23,321 nt of DNA from Dokdonella_A sp039926425 (GTDB taxonomy: Bacteria; Pseudomonadota; Gammaproteobacteria; Xanthomonadales; Rhodanobacteraceae): NCBI RefSeq assembly GCF_039926425.1, contig NZ_JBDSWZ010000134.1, positions 1 through 23,321 on the forward strand. Reading direction: 5' to 3'. Below the pieces are notes generated by a model. It was not told the DNA's origin, did no database searches, and worked only from the letters and a program-made list of their open reading frames with translations. Made by a program: the position numbers and the translations under genes. Below, piece by piece: positions 17,035 to 23,321 of the stretch; positions within the stretch are counted from its first letter, which is position 1, and each line of letters begins with the position of its first letter.

Positions 17035-17742
17035 ATGACAATCGTTGCCGATGATCGTCGCAAGCCGGTAGGCTGCGGCGACCTCTTCGAACGGGCCAGT
17101 ATCGAGTTGCCTTCCGTCGCGAACAAACAGTCGCTCCATTTCCGGCTACCGTCTCTTACGATCGCCGGCGCGGATGTGCGTTATTCGCCCGCGTTTCATC
17201 CGCGCGTTGCTGCGACGCGATCGATGCACGTGTTGATGCACGAGATCGACTGGGAGCAACACCATCTCTCGTTGTTCGGTCGTGACGTGGCGGCGCCACG
17301 CCTGTCATGCTGGATGGGCGATGCCGACGCGGTGTACACCTATTCCCGCACGCGATTCGTTCCACGTCCTTGGACACCGCACGTTGCGACCTTGCGTGAC
17401 GATCTTTGCGAACGACTTGGCTTCCACTTCAACAGTGTCCTCGCCAATCTGTATCGCGACGGGCGCGATTCAATGGGCTGGCACAGCGACGACGAACCGG
17501 AGCTTGGATCACAACCGCTGATTGCGTCGCTCAGCTTCGGTGCGCAGCGGACATTTCGGATGCGCGCGTGCGCGACACGCGAACCCGCACTGTCGATCGA
17601 GCTCGCCCACGGCAGTGTGTTGCTGATGGGAGGCGACACCCAAACCCTCTATCAGCACGCACTGCCGAAGCGTTTGCGCGTCACGGACGCGCGCATCAAC
17701 CTGACGTTTCGGATGATCGGTAAGGGCGCGACGCCTCGGTGA
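17035..17742 (+). CDS. AlkB-family 2-oxoglutarate/Fe(II) dioxygenase
   Basis: A 235-residue enzyme of the AlkB family, which removes alkyl groups from DNA or RNA bases by oxidation. Fe(II) ligands are His150 and Asp152 in GWHSDDE and His208 in QHALPK. The 2-oxoglutarate-binding RINLTFR has Arg220 and Arg226. NLYRDGRDSMGWHSDDE and CWMGD match the ALKBH2-like branch rather than E. coli AlkB itself, so repair of 1-methyladenine or 3-methylcytosine is likely but unproven. The start at 17035 is chosen because the longer frame (from 16936) overlaps the giant gene and its terminator hairpin. The ribosome-binding site is weak. The first 40 or so residues are not conserved in my memory of the family, so a still later start is possible. 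Confidence 0.92.
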   Translation: MTIVADDRRKPVGCGDLFERASIELPSVANKQSLHFRLPSLTIAGADVRYSPAFHPRVAATRSMHVLMHEIDWEQHHLSLFGRDVAAPRLSCWMGDADAVYTYSRTRFVPRPWTPHVATLRDDLCERLGFHFNSVLANLYRDGRDSMGWHSDDEPELGSQPLIASLSFGAQRTFRMRACATREPALSIELAHGSVLLMGGDTQTLYQHALPKRLRVTDARINLTFRMIGKGATPR

Positions 17743-17840
17743 TTGGCAGCGCCGCGACGCCCCAAGCGCCGCGTCCACAACGGTCGGGCGACAATGGGAA
17801 ACCGCAAGCGCTTTGACAACGAACGACACGGGAACATGAT

Positions 17841-17864
17841 GGCGAAGGACGTTCAGCGTCCGCC
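17841..17864. terminator. Weak hairpin between alkB-type and mgtE genes
   Basis: GGACG-TTCAG-CGTCC with three more pairs (GGC/GCC) after a 3-nt bulge, in the convergent gap. No T-run. It could serve as a terminator for either gene; the signal is weak. Confidence 0.3.
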
Positions 17865-17936
17865 TCCGAGTCGTTTGAAATTGACGCTCTTCCTTTGTCG
17901 GATACGCACGCGAAGAAACAGCGACGCGAGGAACGA

Positions 17937-19379
17937 TCACACCAGGAAGATCGTCGCCAGCCCGAGGAAGATGAAGAACCCGCCGCTGTCGGTGAGCGCA
18001 GTGATCATCACGCTCGCGCCCATCGCGGGATCGCGACCGAGCTTGATCAGCGACATTGGAATCAGTACGCCCATCAGCGCGGCAAGCAACAGGTTCAGCG
18101 TCATCGCCGCAGTCATCACGAGGCCGAGCGCGAGGTTGCGATAGAGCAGCCATGCAACCAGGCCGATCACGCCGCCCCAGATCACGCCGTTGACCAGTGC
18201 GACCCCGAGTTCCTTGCGCAGCAGCCTCTTGCCGCTGGTCGGGCTGATCTGATCGAGCGCGAGTGCGCGCACGATCATCGTGATGGTCTGGTTGCCCGAG
18301 TTGCCGCCGATGCCGGCGACGATCGGCATCAGCGCGGCGAGCGCGACGAGTTTCTGGATCGACCCCTCGAACAGGCCGATCACGCGCGATGCAATGAATG
18401 CGGTGACGAGGTTGATTGCCAGCCACGCCCAGCGGTTGCGCAGTGACTTCCACACCGAGGCAAAGATGTCTTCGTCTTCGCGCAGACCGAAGCGTTCGCG
18501 CACTTCCGCATCGCTCTCTTCGCGGATCACGTCGACCATCGCGTCGATCGTCAGGCGTCCGATCAGTCGGCCGCTGGAGTCGACTACTGGCGCGGTGACC
18601 AGGTCATAGCGTTCGAATGCCTGCGCGGTTTCGGCAACATCGTCGTCCGGATGAAACGTGTTCGCGTCCGCAGCCATCACTTCGCTGACGTCCTTGGCCG
18701 GATCGTTCACCAGCAGCAAGCGGATCGGCAACACGCCGGTCAGCAGCGTGTCGTGATTGACCACAAACAGTTTGTCGGTGTGCTCGGGCAGTTCCTTCAA
18801 CCGGCGCAGGTATCGCAGCACCGTTTCCAGCGTGACGTCCTCGCGGATCGTCACCATGTCGAAATCCATCAGCGCGCCGACCTGATCCTCGTCCCATGAC
18901 ATCGCGGACTGCACGCGCTCGCGCTGGTCGGCGTCGAGCCGATGCATCAGTTCCTGCAGCACATCGTCTGGAAGATCCTCGGCGAGATCCGCAAGTTCTT
19001 CCGCGTCGAGCTGCTCGGCCGCCGCGAGCATTTCCGGGCGATCCATGTCGGCGAGCAGCGATTCGCGCACCGAGTCGGACACTTCGAGCAGGATCTCGCC
19101 GTCGCGATCGGCCTTGACAAGGGTCCAGATCTCCAGTCGTTCGTCGGTCGGCAGCGCTTCGAGGATGTAGGCGATGTCGGCCGGATGCAGTCCGTCGACC
19201 TCGCGCTGCAGTTCCGCCACGTGCTGCCGATGCACCAGGCTGTCGACCAGGTCGTGATGGTCGCCGTGCTGGCGGTGGGCGAGATCCTCGACCAGGTGCT
19301 GGCGACGCAGCAGTTCCGTCACCCGCGCGAGCTGGCTCTGCAAGTGGCTATGCGGCTTGCGGGTGTCGACTTCGCTCAT
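17937..19379 (-). CDS. mgtE: Magnesium transporter MgtE
   Basis: A 480-residue inner-membrane Mg2+ channel. The acidic, Leu-rich N domain spans about residues 1-165 (HPADIAYILEALP, LAEDLPDDVLQELM). A pair of CBS domains spans about 170-290 (KLFVVNHD, LPIRLLLV, TAPVVDSSGRLIGRLTIDAMVDVI). The rest is a five-helix pore domain from about 320. The pore motif PIVAGIGGNSGNQT (352-365) is intact, and a conserved Asp lies in ALTDSGGFF of the last helix. In this family the N and CBS domains sense cytosolic Mg2+ and close the pore. The ATG start has only a weak GGATC site. It follows the Mla-like operon on the same strand, 120 bp after the lipoprotein stop, so it may have its own promoter. I see no magnesium riboswitch; the gap is too short. 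Confidence 0.97.
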   Translation of the reverse strand: MSEVDTRKPHSHLQSQLARVTELLRRQHLVEDLAHRQHGDHHDLVDSLVHRQHVAELQREVDGLHPADIAYILEALPTDERLEIWTLVKADRDGEILLEVSDSVRESLLADMDRPEMLAAAEQLDAEELADLAEDLPDDVLQELMHRLDADQRERVQSAMSWDEDQVGALMDFDMVTIREDVTLETVLRYLRRLKELPEHTDKLFVVNHDTLLTGVLPIRLLLVNDPAKDVSEVMAADANTFHPDDDVAETAQAFERYDLVTAPVVDSSGRLIGRLTIDAMVDVIREESDAEVRERFGLREDEDIFASVWKSLRNRWAWLAINLVTAFIASRVIGLFEGSIQKLVALAALMPIVAGIGGNSGNQTITMIVRALALDQISPTSGKRLLRKELGVALVNGVIWGGVIGLVAWLLYRNLALGLVMTAAMTLNLLLAALMGVLIPMSLIKLGRDPAMGASVMITALTDSGGFFIFLGLATIFLV

Positions 19380-19499
19380 GGATCCGGCCGGCTGGCGACG
19401 CTGGAATACCCGCCGGCAATCGGCCGGGGCGGGAGGAAGACGGACGACGCTGCGACGCCCGCGGCCGTCATTGTCGCCGCTTCGCGCGTCCGCGGGAAC

Positions 19500-20135
19500 T
19501 CAGGTGCGCGGTGCGGATCGCGACCGCGCCATCGACCCCTCGTGCAGGGTCCAGTCAACCAGTTCTGGAATGAGCGCATTGAGCGACGCCTGGAAGGCGA
19601 CGAATGCGCTGGCGGCATCGGTTCCCGCCGCGGGCGCTTCCTGCGCGAACGCCCTGGTCGCGAGGACACGGTTGGTGGTGTAGTCGAGCAAACGCGCCTG
19701 CAGCCGCACGGCCGCGTGCGCGCTGCCGTCGCGGATCTCCAGTTGGAAATCGTGCAGCTCGATGGCCAATGAGTAATCCCCGCGCAGTCCCGACGCCGAA
19801 CTTCCGACGCCGACAATGCGGTGCGACGTTTCGAAACCCAGCACGATCAACCCGCGCAGCATTGCCGGTGCCGAGTCGCGCCAGCGCGCGGCGGGGAACA
19901 CCTCGAGCACGCCGGGCGTCGGCATCACCGCGATGCGTGCGCTGTCGAGCGTGTCGCTGGCGAGCGGCGTTTCGATCACCAGTTGCCAGTCCACGGGTGG
20001 TTCGGTGGACGCAGTGAGCGGTGCGACCTGCGGCGCATACACCGTGAACGGCGTGCGCTGCACGTTGAGCAGCGAGGAGCACGCAGTGGTCAGCAGCGTG
20101 ACGAGCACGGGCACAAGGAAACGGGTGCGCTTCAT
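19500..20135 (-). CDS. ABC-transport auxiliary lipoprotein (PqiC/LetC-like)
   Basis: A 211-residue protein with a lipoprotein signal: KRTR start, hydrophobic run, and Cys19 in LLTTACSS, a slightly non-standard lipobox. The mature part has FTVYAPQVAPL, LVIETPLASDTLDSARIAVM and a later YSLAIELHDFQLEI segment. These fit the ABC-type transport auxiliary lipoprotein family, which includes PqiC. Such proteins sit on the periplasmic face and work with MCE proteins in lipid transport. Its ATG overlaps the MCE stop (ATGA), and it is the last gene of the four-gene set. The family call rests on context as well as sequence; individual motifs are weak in this group. Confidence 0.8.
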   Translation of the reverse strand: MKRTRFLVPVLVTLLTTACSSLLNVQRTPFTVYAPQVAPLTASTEPPVDWQLVIETPLASDTLDSARIAVMPTPGVLEVFPAARWRDSAPAMLRGLIVLGFETSHRIVGVGSSASGLRGDYSLAIELHDFQLEIRDGSAHAAVRLQARLLDYTTNRVLATRAFAQEAPAAGTDAASAFVAFQASLNALIPELVDWTLHEGSMARSRSAPRT

Positions 20136-21076
20136 TTCGACTGGAACTCCTTGGGCTGGTCGCGGCCTAGCAGCAGGCTGTCGGATGCACCGAGCTTGTC
20201 GCTCAGCTGTTTGAGCGAGCGCAACGTCTCTCGCAGGTCGAGCACGGTCGGGCCGATCTGGCGCAGGCCCTGGTTGCTGAAGCTGTTGATCGCTGCGCGA
20301 TTGTCCTCGACCAGCGCGCCGGTGGATCCGGCGACCTTGTCGACCGCATCGAGGGCGTTGCGCACCGACGCCAGGGTGGCGCGCGCATCGTCGCGGATCA
20401 GCGTGTTGGTGTTGGTGGCCATCGAGTCGAGCGTGGACAGCGTCTTCTTCAACTGGCCGGTGGCTTCCGACAGTTGGCGCAGCGCGGTGGAGATGTCGCC
20501 ACGTTCCTCGGCGAGCGTTCCGCTCAGCTGGTCGGCATGTTCGAGCATGTCGGAAATATGCCGGACGTTCTCGTCGGAAAGGATCTTGTTCATGCGGATC
20601 AGGACATCGTTGGCGCTCAGCATGATGTCCGATCCGGACGCCATCAGTTTCGACAATGCGGACACTTCCGACGGAATCTGCGGCACCGGAAATTCGCGCG
20701 TCGGCAACAGCGGCGGACTGGTCGGCGCACCGCCGGAAAGCTGGATGTAGGCAAGGCCGGTCACCCCTTGTAGGCCGAGCTTCGCGCGCGTGTCCTGCTT
20801 GACCGGCGCCGCCGCATCGATGCGCACGCGTGCGATCACCTTGCGTGGATCGTCCGGCGCGAGCGACAGCTGGCGCACTTCGCCGACCTTGATGCCGTTG
20901 TATTGCACGAGACCCCCGGTCGTCAGTCCGGAGACCGCTTCGGTGAACACGATGTCGTAGTCGTTGAAGCGATGGTCGACGCTCGACTTCGACATCCACA
21001 GCACGAAGGCGAGTGCAAGCAGGAACACGCCGATCGTGAACGCGCCGATGAGGACGTGGTGTGCGCGGGTTTCCAT
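20132..21076 (-). CDS. MCE/MlaD-family lipid-binding protein
   Basis: A 314-residue protein with one N-terminal membrane anchor (about residues 8-28) and an MCE domain at about 38-116 (DYDIVFTEAVSGLTTGG, VQYNGIKVGEV, GVTGLAYIQL). A long helical region follows (about 130-290), rich in heptad-like Leu/Ala. MCE proteins form hexameric rings in the periplasm that carry lipids to or from the inner-membrane ABC complex. The long helical part is greater than in E. coli MlaD (about 183 aa), and resembles longer MCE proteins that form tubes or needles. It starts 3 bases after the ATPase stop and overlaps the lipoprotein gene by ATGA. Confidence 0.93.
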   Translation of the reverse strand: METRAHHVLIGAFTIGVFLLALAFVLWMSKSSVDHRFNDYDIVFTEAVSGLTTGGLVQYNGIKVGEVRQLSLAPDDPRKVIARVRIDAAAPVKQDTRAKLGLQGVTGLAYIQLSGGAPTSPPLLPTREFPVPQIPSEVSALSKLMASGSDIMLSANDVLIRMNKILSDENVRHISDMLEHADQLSGTLAEERGDISTALRQLSEATGQLKKTLSTLDSMATNTNTLIRDDARATLASVRNALDAVDKVAGSTGALVEDNRAAINSFSNQGLRQIGPTVLDLRETLRSLKQLSDKLGASDSLLLGRDQPKEFQSK

Positions 21077-21079
21077 CGG

Positions 21080-21925
21080 TCAGATCCTGTTGGCAGCGGC
21101 CGCAGCCGCAGAAGTTCGGGCGGAGGACACGGCACGTTCGGCGGAACGCCCGCGCGGGCCCTGGAAATAGTCGTGCACCCACGGATCGTCGAACCGTTCG
21201 ACCTTGTCGAGGGTATCGACGACGAGGATGCGTTTCTGCGAGACCACGGCCACGCGATCGCAGATGGTGTAGAGCGTATCGAGATCGTGGGTGATCAGGA
21301 ACACGGTCAGTCCGAGGCTTTCGCGCAGGGTCAGGATCAACTGGTCGAACGCAGCGGCGCCGATCGGATCGAGACCTGCAGTCGGCTCGTCGAGAAAGAG
21401 AATGTCCGGGTCGAGTGCGATCGCACGCGACAACGCGGCGCGTTTCACCATGCCGCCCGAAAGTTCCGCTGGAAACTTGGCGCCGGCATCGGCGGGCAGG
21501 CCGGCGAGGGCGATCTTCAATGCAGCGAGTCGTGCCATCAACGGCAACGGCAAGTCGAAGTGCTCACGCATCGGCACCATGACGTTGTCTGCGACGGTCA
21601 GCGACGAAAACAGTGCGCCATTCTGGAACAGCACGCCGCAGCGTCTCTCCACTGCGGCGCGGCGCACATCCGACACGGTGGTCATTTCCTCGCCGAGCAG
21701 TTTCACGCTGCCGGCGGTCGGTCGATTCAATCCGATGATCGAGCGCAGCAGCACCGACTTGCCGCTGCCCGATCCACCGACCACGCCGACGATCTCGCCG
21801 CGATGGACGGTGAGATCGAGGCCGTCGTGGACGACCTGCTCGCCAAACTGGTTGCGCAGGCCGTCGACCTCGATCACCACTTCGCGCGGCTCGCCGGAAT
21901 TCGCGCCAGTCGCACCCTGCGTCAT
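21080..21925 (-). CDS. MlaF-like ABC transporter ATPase
   Basis: A 281-residue ATPase that powers the adjacent MlaE-type permease. Walker A is GGSGSGKS (50-57), the Q-loop Gln is 101, the signature is LSGGM (155-159), Walker B ends FLDE (177-180), and the switch His is 213 in ITHD. LSGGM followed by KRAALSRA is typical of the MlaF/MKL group that partners MCE proteins. The last 25 residues are Ala/Ser/Arg-rich and look like an extension. The ATG overlaps the permease stop by ATGA, so translation is coupled. Confidence 0.95.
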   Translation of the reverse strand: MTQGATGANSGEPREVVIEVDGLRNQFGEQVVHDGLDLTVHRGEIVGVVGGSGSGKSVLLRSIIGLNRPTAGSVKLLGEEMTTVSDVRRAAVERRCGVLFQNGALFSSLTVADNVMVPMREHFDLPLPLMARLAALKIALAGLPADAGAKFPAELSGGMVKRAALSRAIALDPDILFLDEPTAGLDPIGAAAFDQLILTLRESLGLTVFLITHDLDTLYTICDRVAVVSQKRILVVDTLDKVERFDDPWVHDYFQGPRGRSAERAVSSARTSAAAAAANRI

Positions 21926-23034
21926 ACGTTGATCTCCATGTAGAAGATCGCGGCGAGCGCATCGACGAGGATCGCGACAAAGATCGATTGCACCACGCTC
22001 GATGTCGTGTGCGTTCCGACCGATTCGGCGCTGCCCGAGACCTTGAAGCCTTCGAGGCATCCGATTGCGGCGATCAGGAACGCGAAGATCGGTGCCTTGC
22101 TCATGCCGACCCAGAAATGCCGGGTTGCGGCGAGATCGTGGAAGCGGGCGACGAACATGTTTGGAGAGATGTCGAGCGCGAAGGCGCACACCGCCGCCCC
22201 GCCGAGGATTCCGGACAGCATCGCAAGGAACGTCAGCGCCGGCATCGCGATCAGCAGCGCGAGCAGGCGCGGCATCACCAGCACTTCGACCGGATCCAGG
22301 CCCAGCGTGCGGATCGCGTCGACTTCCTCGCGCGATTTCATCGAGCCGATCTGCGCGGTGAACGCGCTGCCGGAGCGGCCCGCGATCAGGATCGCTGTGA
22401 GCAGCACGCCGAACTCGCGCAGGAACGAGTAGCCGATCAGCTCGACGGTGAAGATGCTAGCACCGAAGTCGCGCAGCACGGTTGCGCCGAGGAACGCGAC
22501 CACGGCGCCGACCAGAAAATTCAGCAGCACGACGATTGGTACCGCATCGAGGCCGGTTTGCTCGAGGTGAAATGCGAGCGAGGTGATGCGCCAGCGTCGC
22601 GGGTCGACCACGCAGCGTGCAAGCGTGGCAAGCAGAAGTCCGATAAAGCCGAGCAGCTGGTACGCGTCGTCGGCGATTTTCTCGACCGCAGCGCCGGTTC
22701 GGGCGAGCAGCTCGACGATTCCGGTGTCCGTTCGTGCGGTCGCAGCCGGCTGCTGCTGCGCCTTCGCGACGGCATCGAACAGCGCACGACGATGGCCGTC
22801 GAGTCCGTCGATCGGATGGGATCCGGCAAGATCGAGCAGCAATTCGGCACCGGCCGTATCCACCCGGCCAAGGCCGCTCACGTCGATCGCAGCGCCGTCT
22901 GGCGCCTGGCGCTTCAGCGTGGCGACCTGGTCCGACAGCGCCGCGGCACCGGCCAGCGTCCAGTCGCCGCTCGCCACGATGCGGTCGTTCTGCAGCGAGG
23001 CGCTGCCGGCCGATTGATTTTGCGCAGACGTCAT
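21922..23034 (-). CDS. MlaE-family permease with fused N-terminal STAS domain
   Basis: A 370-residue protein. Residues about 15-100 form a STAS-type domain (IVASGDWTLAGAAALSDQV, IDVSGLGRVDTAGAELLLDLAG) like free-standing MlaB. From about 125 the MlaE permease follows, with ELIGYSFLREFGVLLTAIL, AGRSGSAFTAQIGSMKSREE and LGLDPVEVLVMPR, and about five membrane helices. In E. coli, MlaB and MlaE are separate proteins; the fusion here joins the regulatory and membrane parts. It begins the operon STAS-MlaE, ATPase, MCE, lipoprotein. The role is phospholipid movement between inner and outer membranes; direction is not shown by the sequence. No mlaC gene is present in the window. Confidence 0.95.
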   Translation of the reverse strand: MTSAQNQSAGSASLQNDRIVASGDWTLAGAAALSDQVATLKRQAPDGAAIDVSGLGRVDTAGAELLLDLAGSHPIDGLDGHRRALFDAVAKAQQQPAATARTDTGIVELLARTGAAVEKIADDAYQLLGFIGLLLATLARCVVDPRRWRITSLAFHLEQTGLDAVPIVVLLNFLVGAVVAFLGATVLRDFGASIFTVELIGYSFLREFGVLLTAILIAGRSGSAFTAQIGSMKSREEVDAIRTLGLDPVEVLVMPRLLALLIAMPALTFLAMLSGILGGAAVCAFALDISPNMFVARFHDLAATRHFWVGMSKAPIFAFLIAAIGCLEGFKVSGSAESVGTHTTSSVVQSIFVAILVDALAAIFYMEINV

Positions 23035-23137
23035 CGGGCAAGGCTAACAGGCGCCTCCGCCGTGCGGATAGCGCGACCCCGCACGCAGCTGAAGTGGCGT
23101 TCACTTCCGAGGGGCAAACCACGGCATCATTGCGGCC

Positions 23138-23321
23138 ATGAGCATCGCTGCAGCAGAAAACCGGATCGGCGCGGATGCGTCCCTGAAAACGCGGATCGGC
23201 TTCGTGGTCGAGCTGTCGCGCAGATTGCACGAATACGGCACGACCGCGCCGCGCCTCGAGGATGTGATCAACCTGGTGAGCCTGCGGCTCGGGCTGGTGT
23301 GCAACGTCCTGTCGACCCCGA
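23138..23321 (+). CDS. ThrE/YjjP-type threonine-serine exporter (cut by window)
   Basis: The frame is open from the ATG at 23138 to the right edge (61 codons). The visible part has FVVELSRRLHEYGTTAPRLE and LRLGLVCNVLSTP, which match the N-terminal cytoplasmic part of the threonine/serine exporter (ThrE, PF06738) family. The membrane part lies outside the window. It diverges from the Mla-like operon across about 100 bp. The ribosome-binding site is weak. The family call is based on a short segment. Confidence 0.78.
   Translation, partial: MSIAAAENRIGADASLKTRIGFVVELSRRLHEYGTTAPRLEDVINLVSLRLGLVCNVLSTP

Overview
The window is GC-rich, tightly packed bacterial chromosome. Several clues point to a gammaproteobacterium of the Xanthomonadales/Lysobacterales type, perhaps near Rhodanobacteraceae. 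They are an FRSGFE-type tail on a small secreted protein, an IPTL-CTERM-like tail on a giant repeat protein, and an Mla-like operon whose permease carries a fused STAS domain. This placement is inference from protein style, not from a marker gene. I see no rRNA, tRNA, CRISPR array, transposase or phage gene.

Left part (1-4134): an ATP-grasp ligase gene runs off the left edge on the minus strand. Facing away from it is a membrane diguanylate cyclase with a periplasmic Tll0287-like domain carrying a CXXCH haem motif. A coupled pair of secreted-protein genes follows: a 104-aa protein with an FRSGFE tail, then a collagen-like protein with 56 unbroken Gly-X-Y triplets. The two overlap by ATGA.

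Centre (4135-16967): ETF-ubiquinone oxidoreductase (minus) and an amidase-signature enzyme (plus) diverge from a short region holding an imperfect 24-bp palindrome. Next comes a 276-bp leader with a LuxR-box-like palindrome and a tiny ribosome-binding-site-led ORF. It precedes a 9.4-kb gene for a secreted protein of 3131 residues. That protein has a signal peptide, 6 repeats of one type, 18 DUF11-type repeats, and an IPTL-CTERM-like membrane tail. The DUF11 repeats fall into sequence classes, and the class order suggests a six-repeat block of about 2.26 kb was duplicated.

Right part (16968-23321): a 14-bp hairpin ends the giant gene. Then come an AlkB-family dioxygenase (plus) and, on the minus strand, the magnesium transporter MgtE. 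Upstream of mgtE is a four-gene Mla-like lipid-transport operon, transcribed leftward: STAS-MlaE permease, MlaF-like ATPase, MCE protein and auxiliary lipoprotein. Its genes overlap or nearly touch. A ThrE-type exporter gene starts at the right edge and is cut by it.

The recurring theme is the cell surface: a c-di-GMP synthase, a collagen-like protein, a giant Ig-repeat protein and an envelope lipid transporter. The rest is housekeeping metabolism and repair. The least-explained parts are the giant repeat protein with its leader, and the coupled small-protein/collagen pair.
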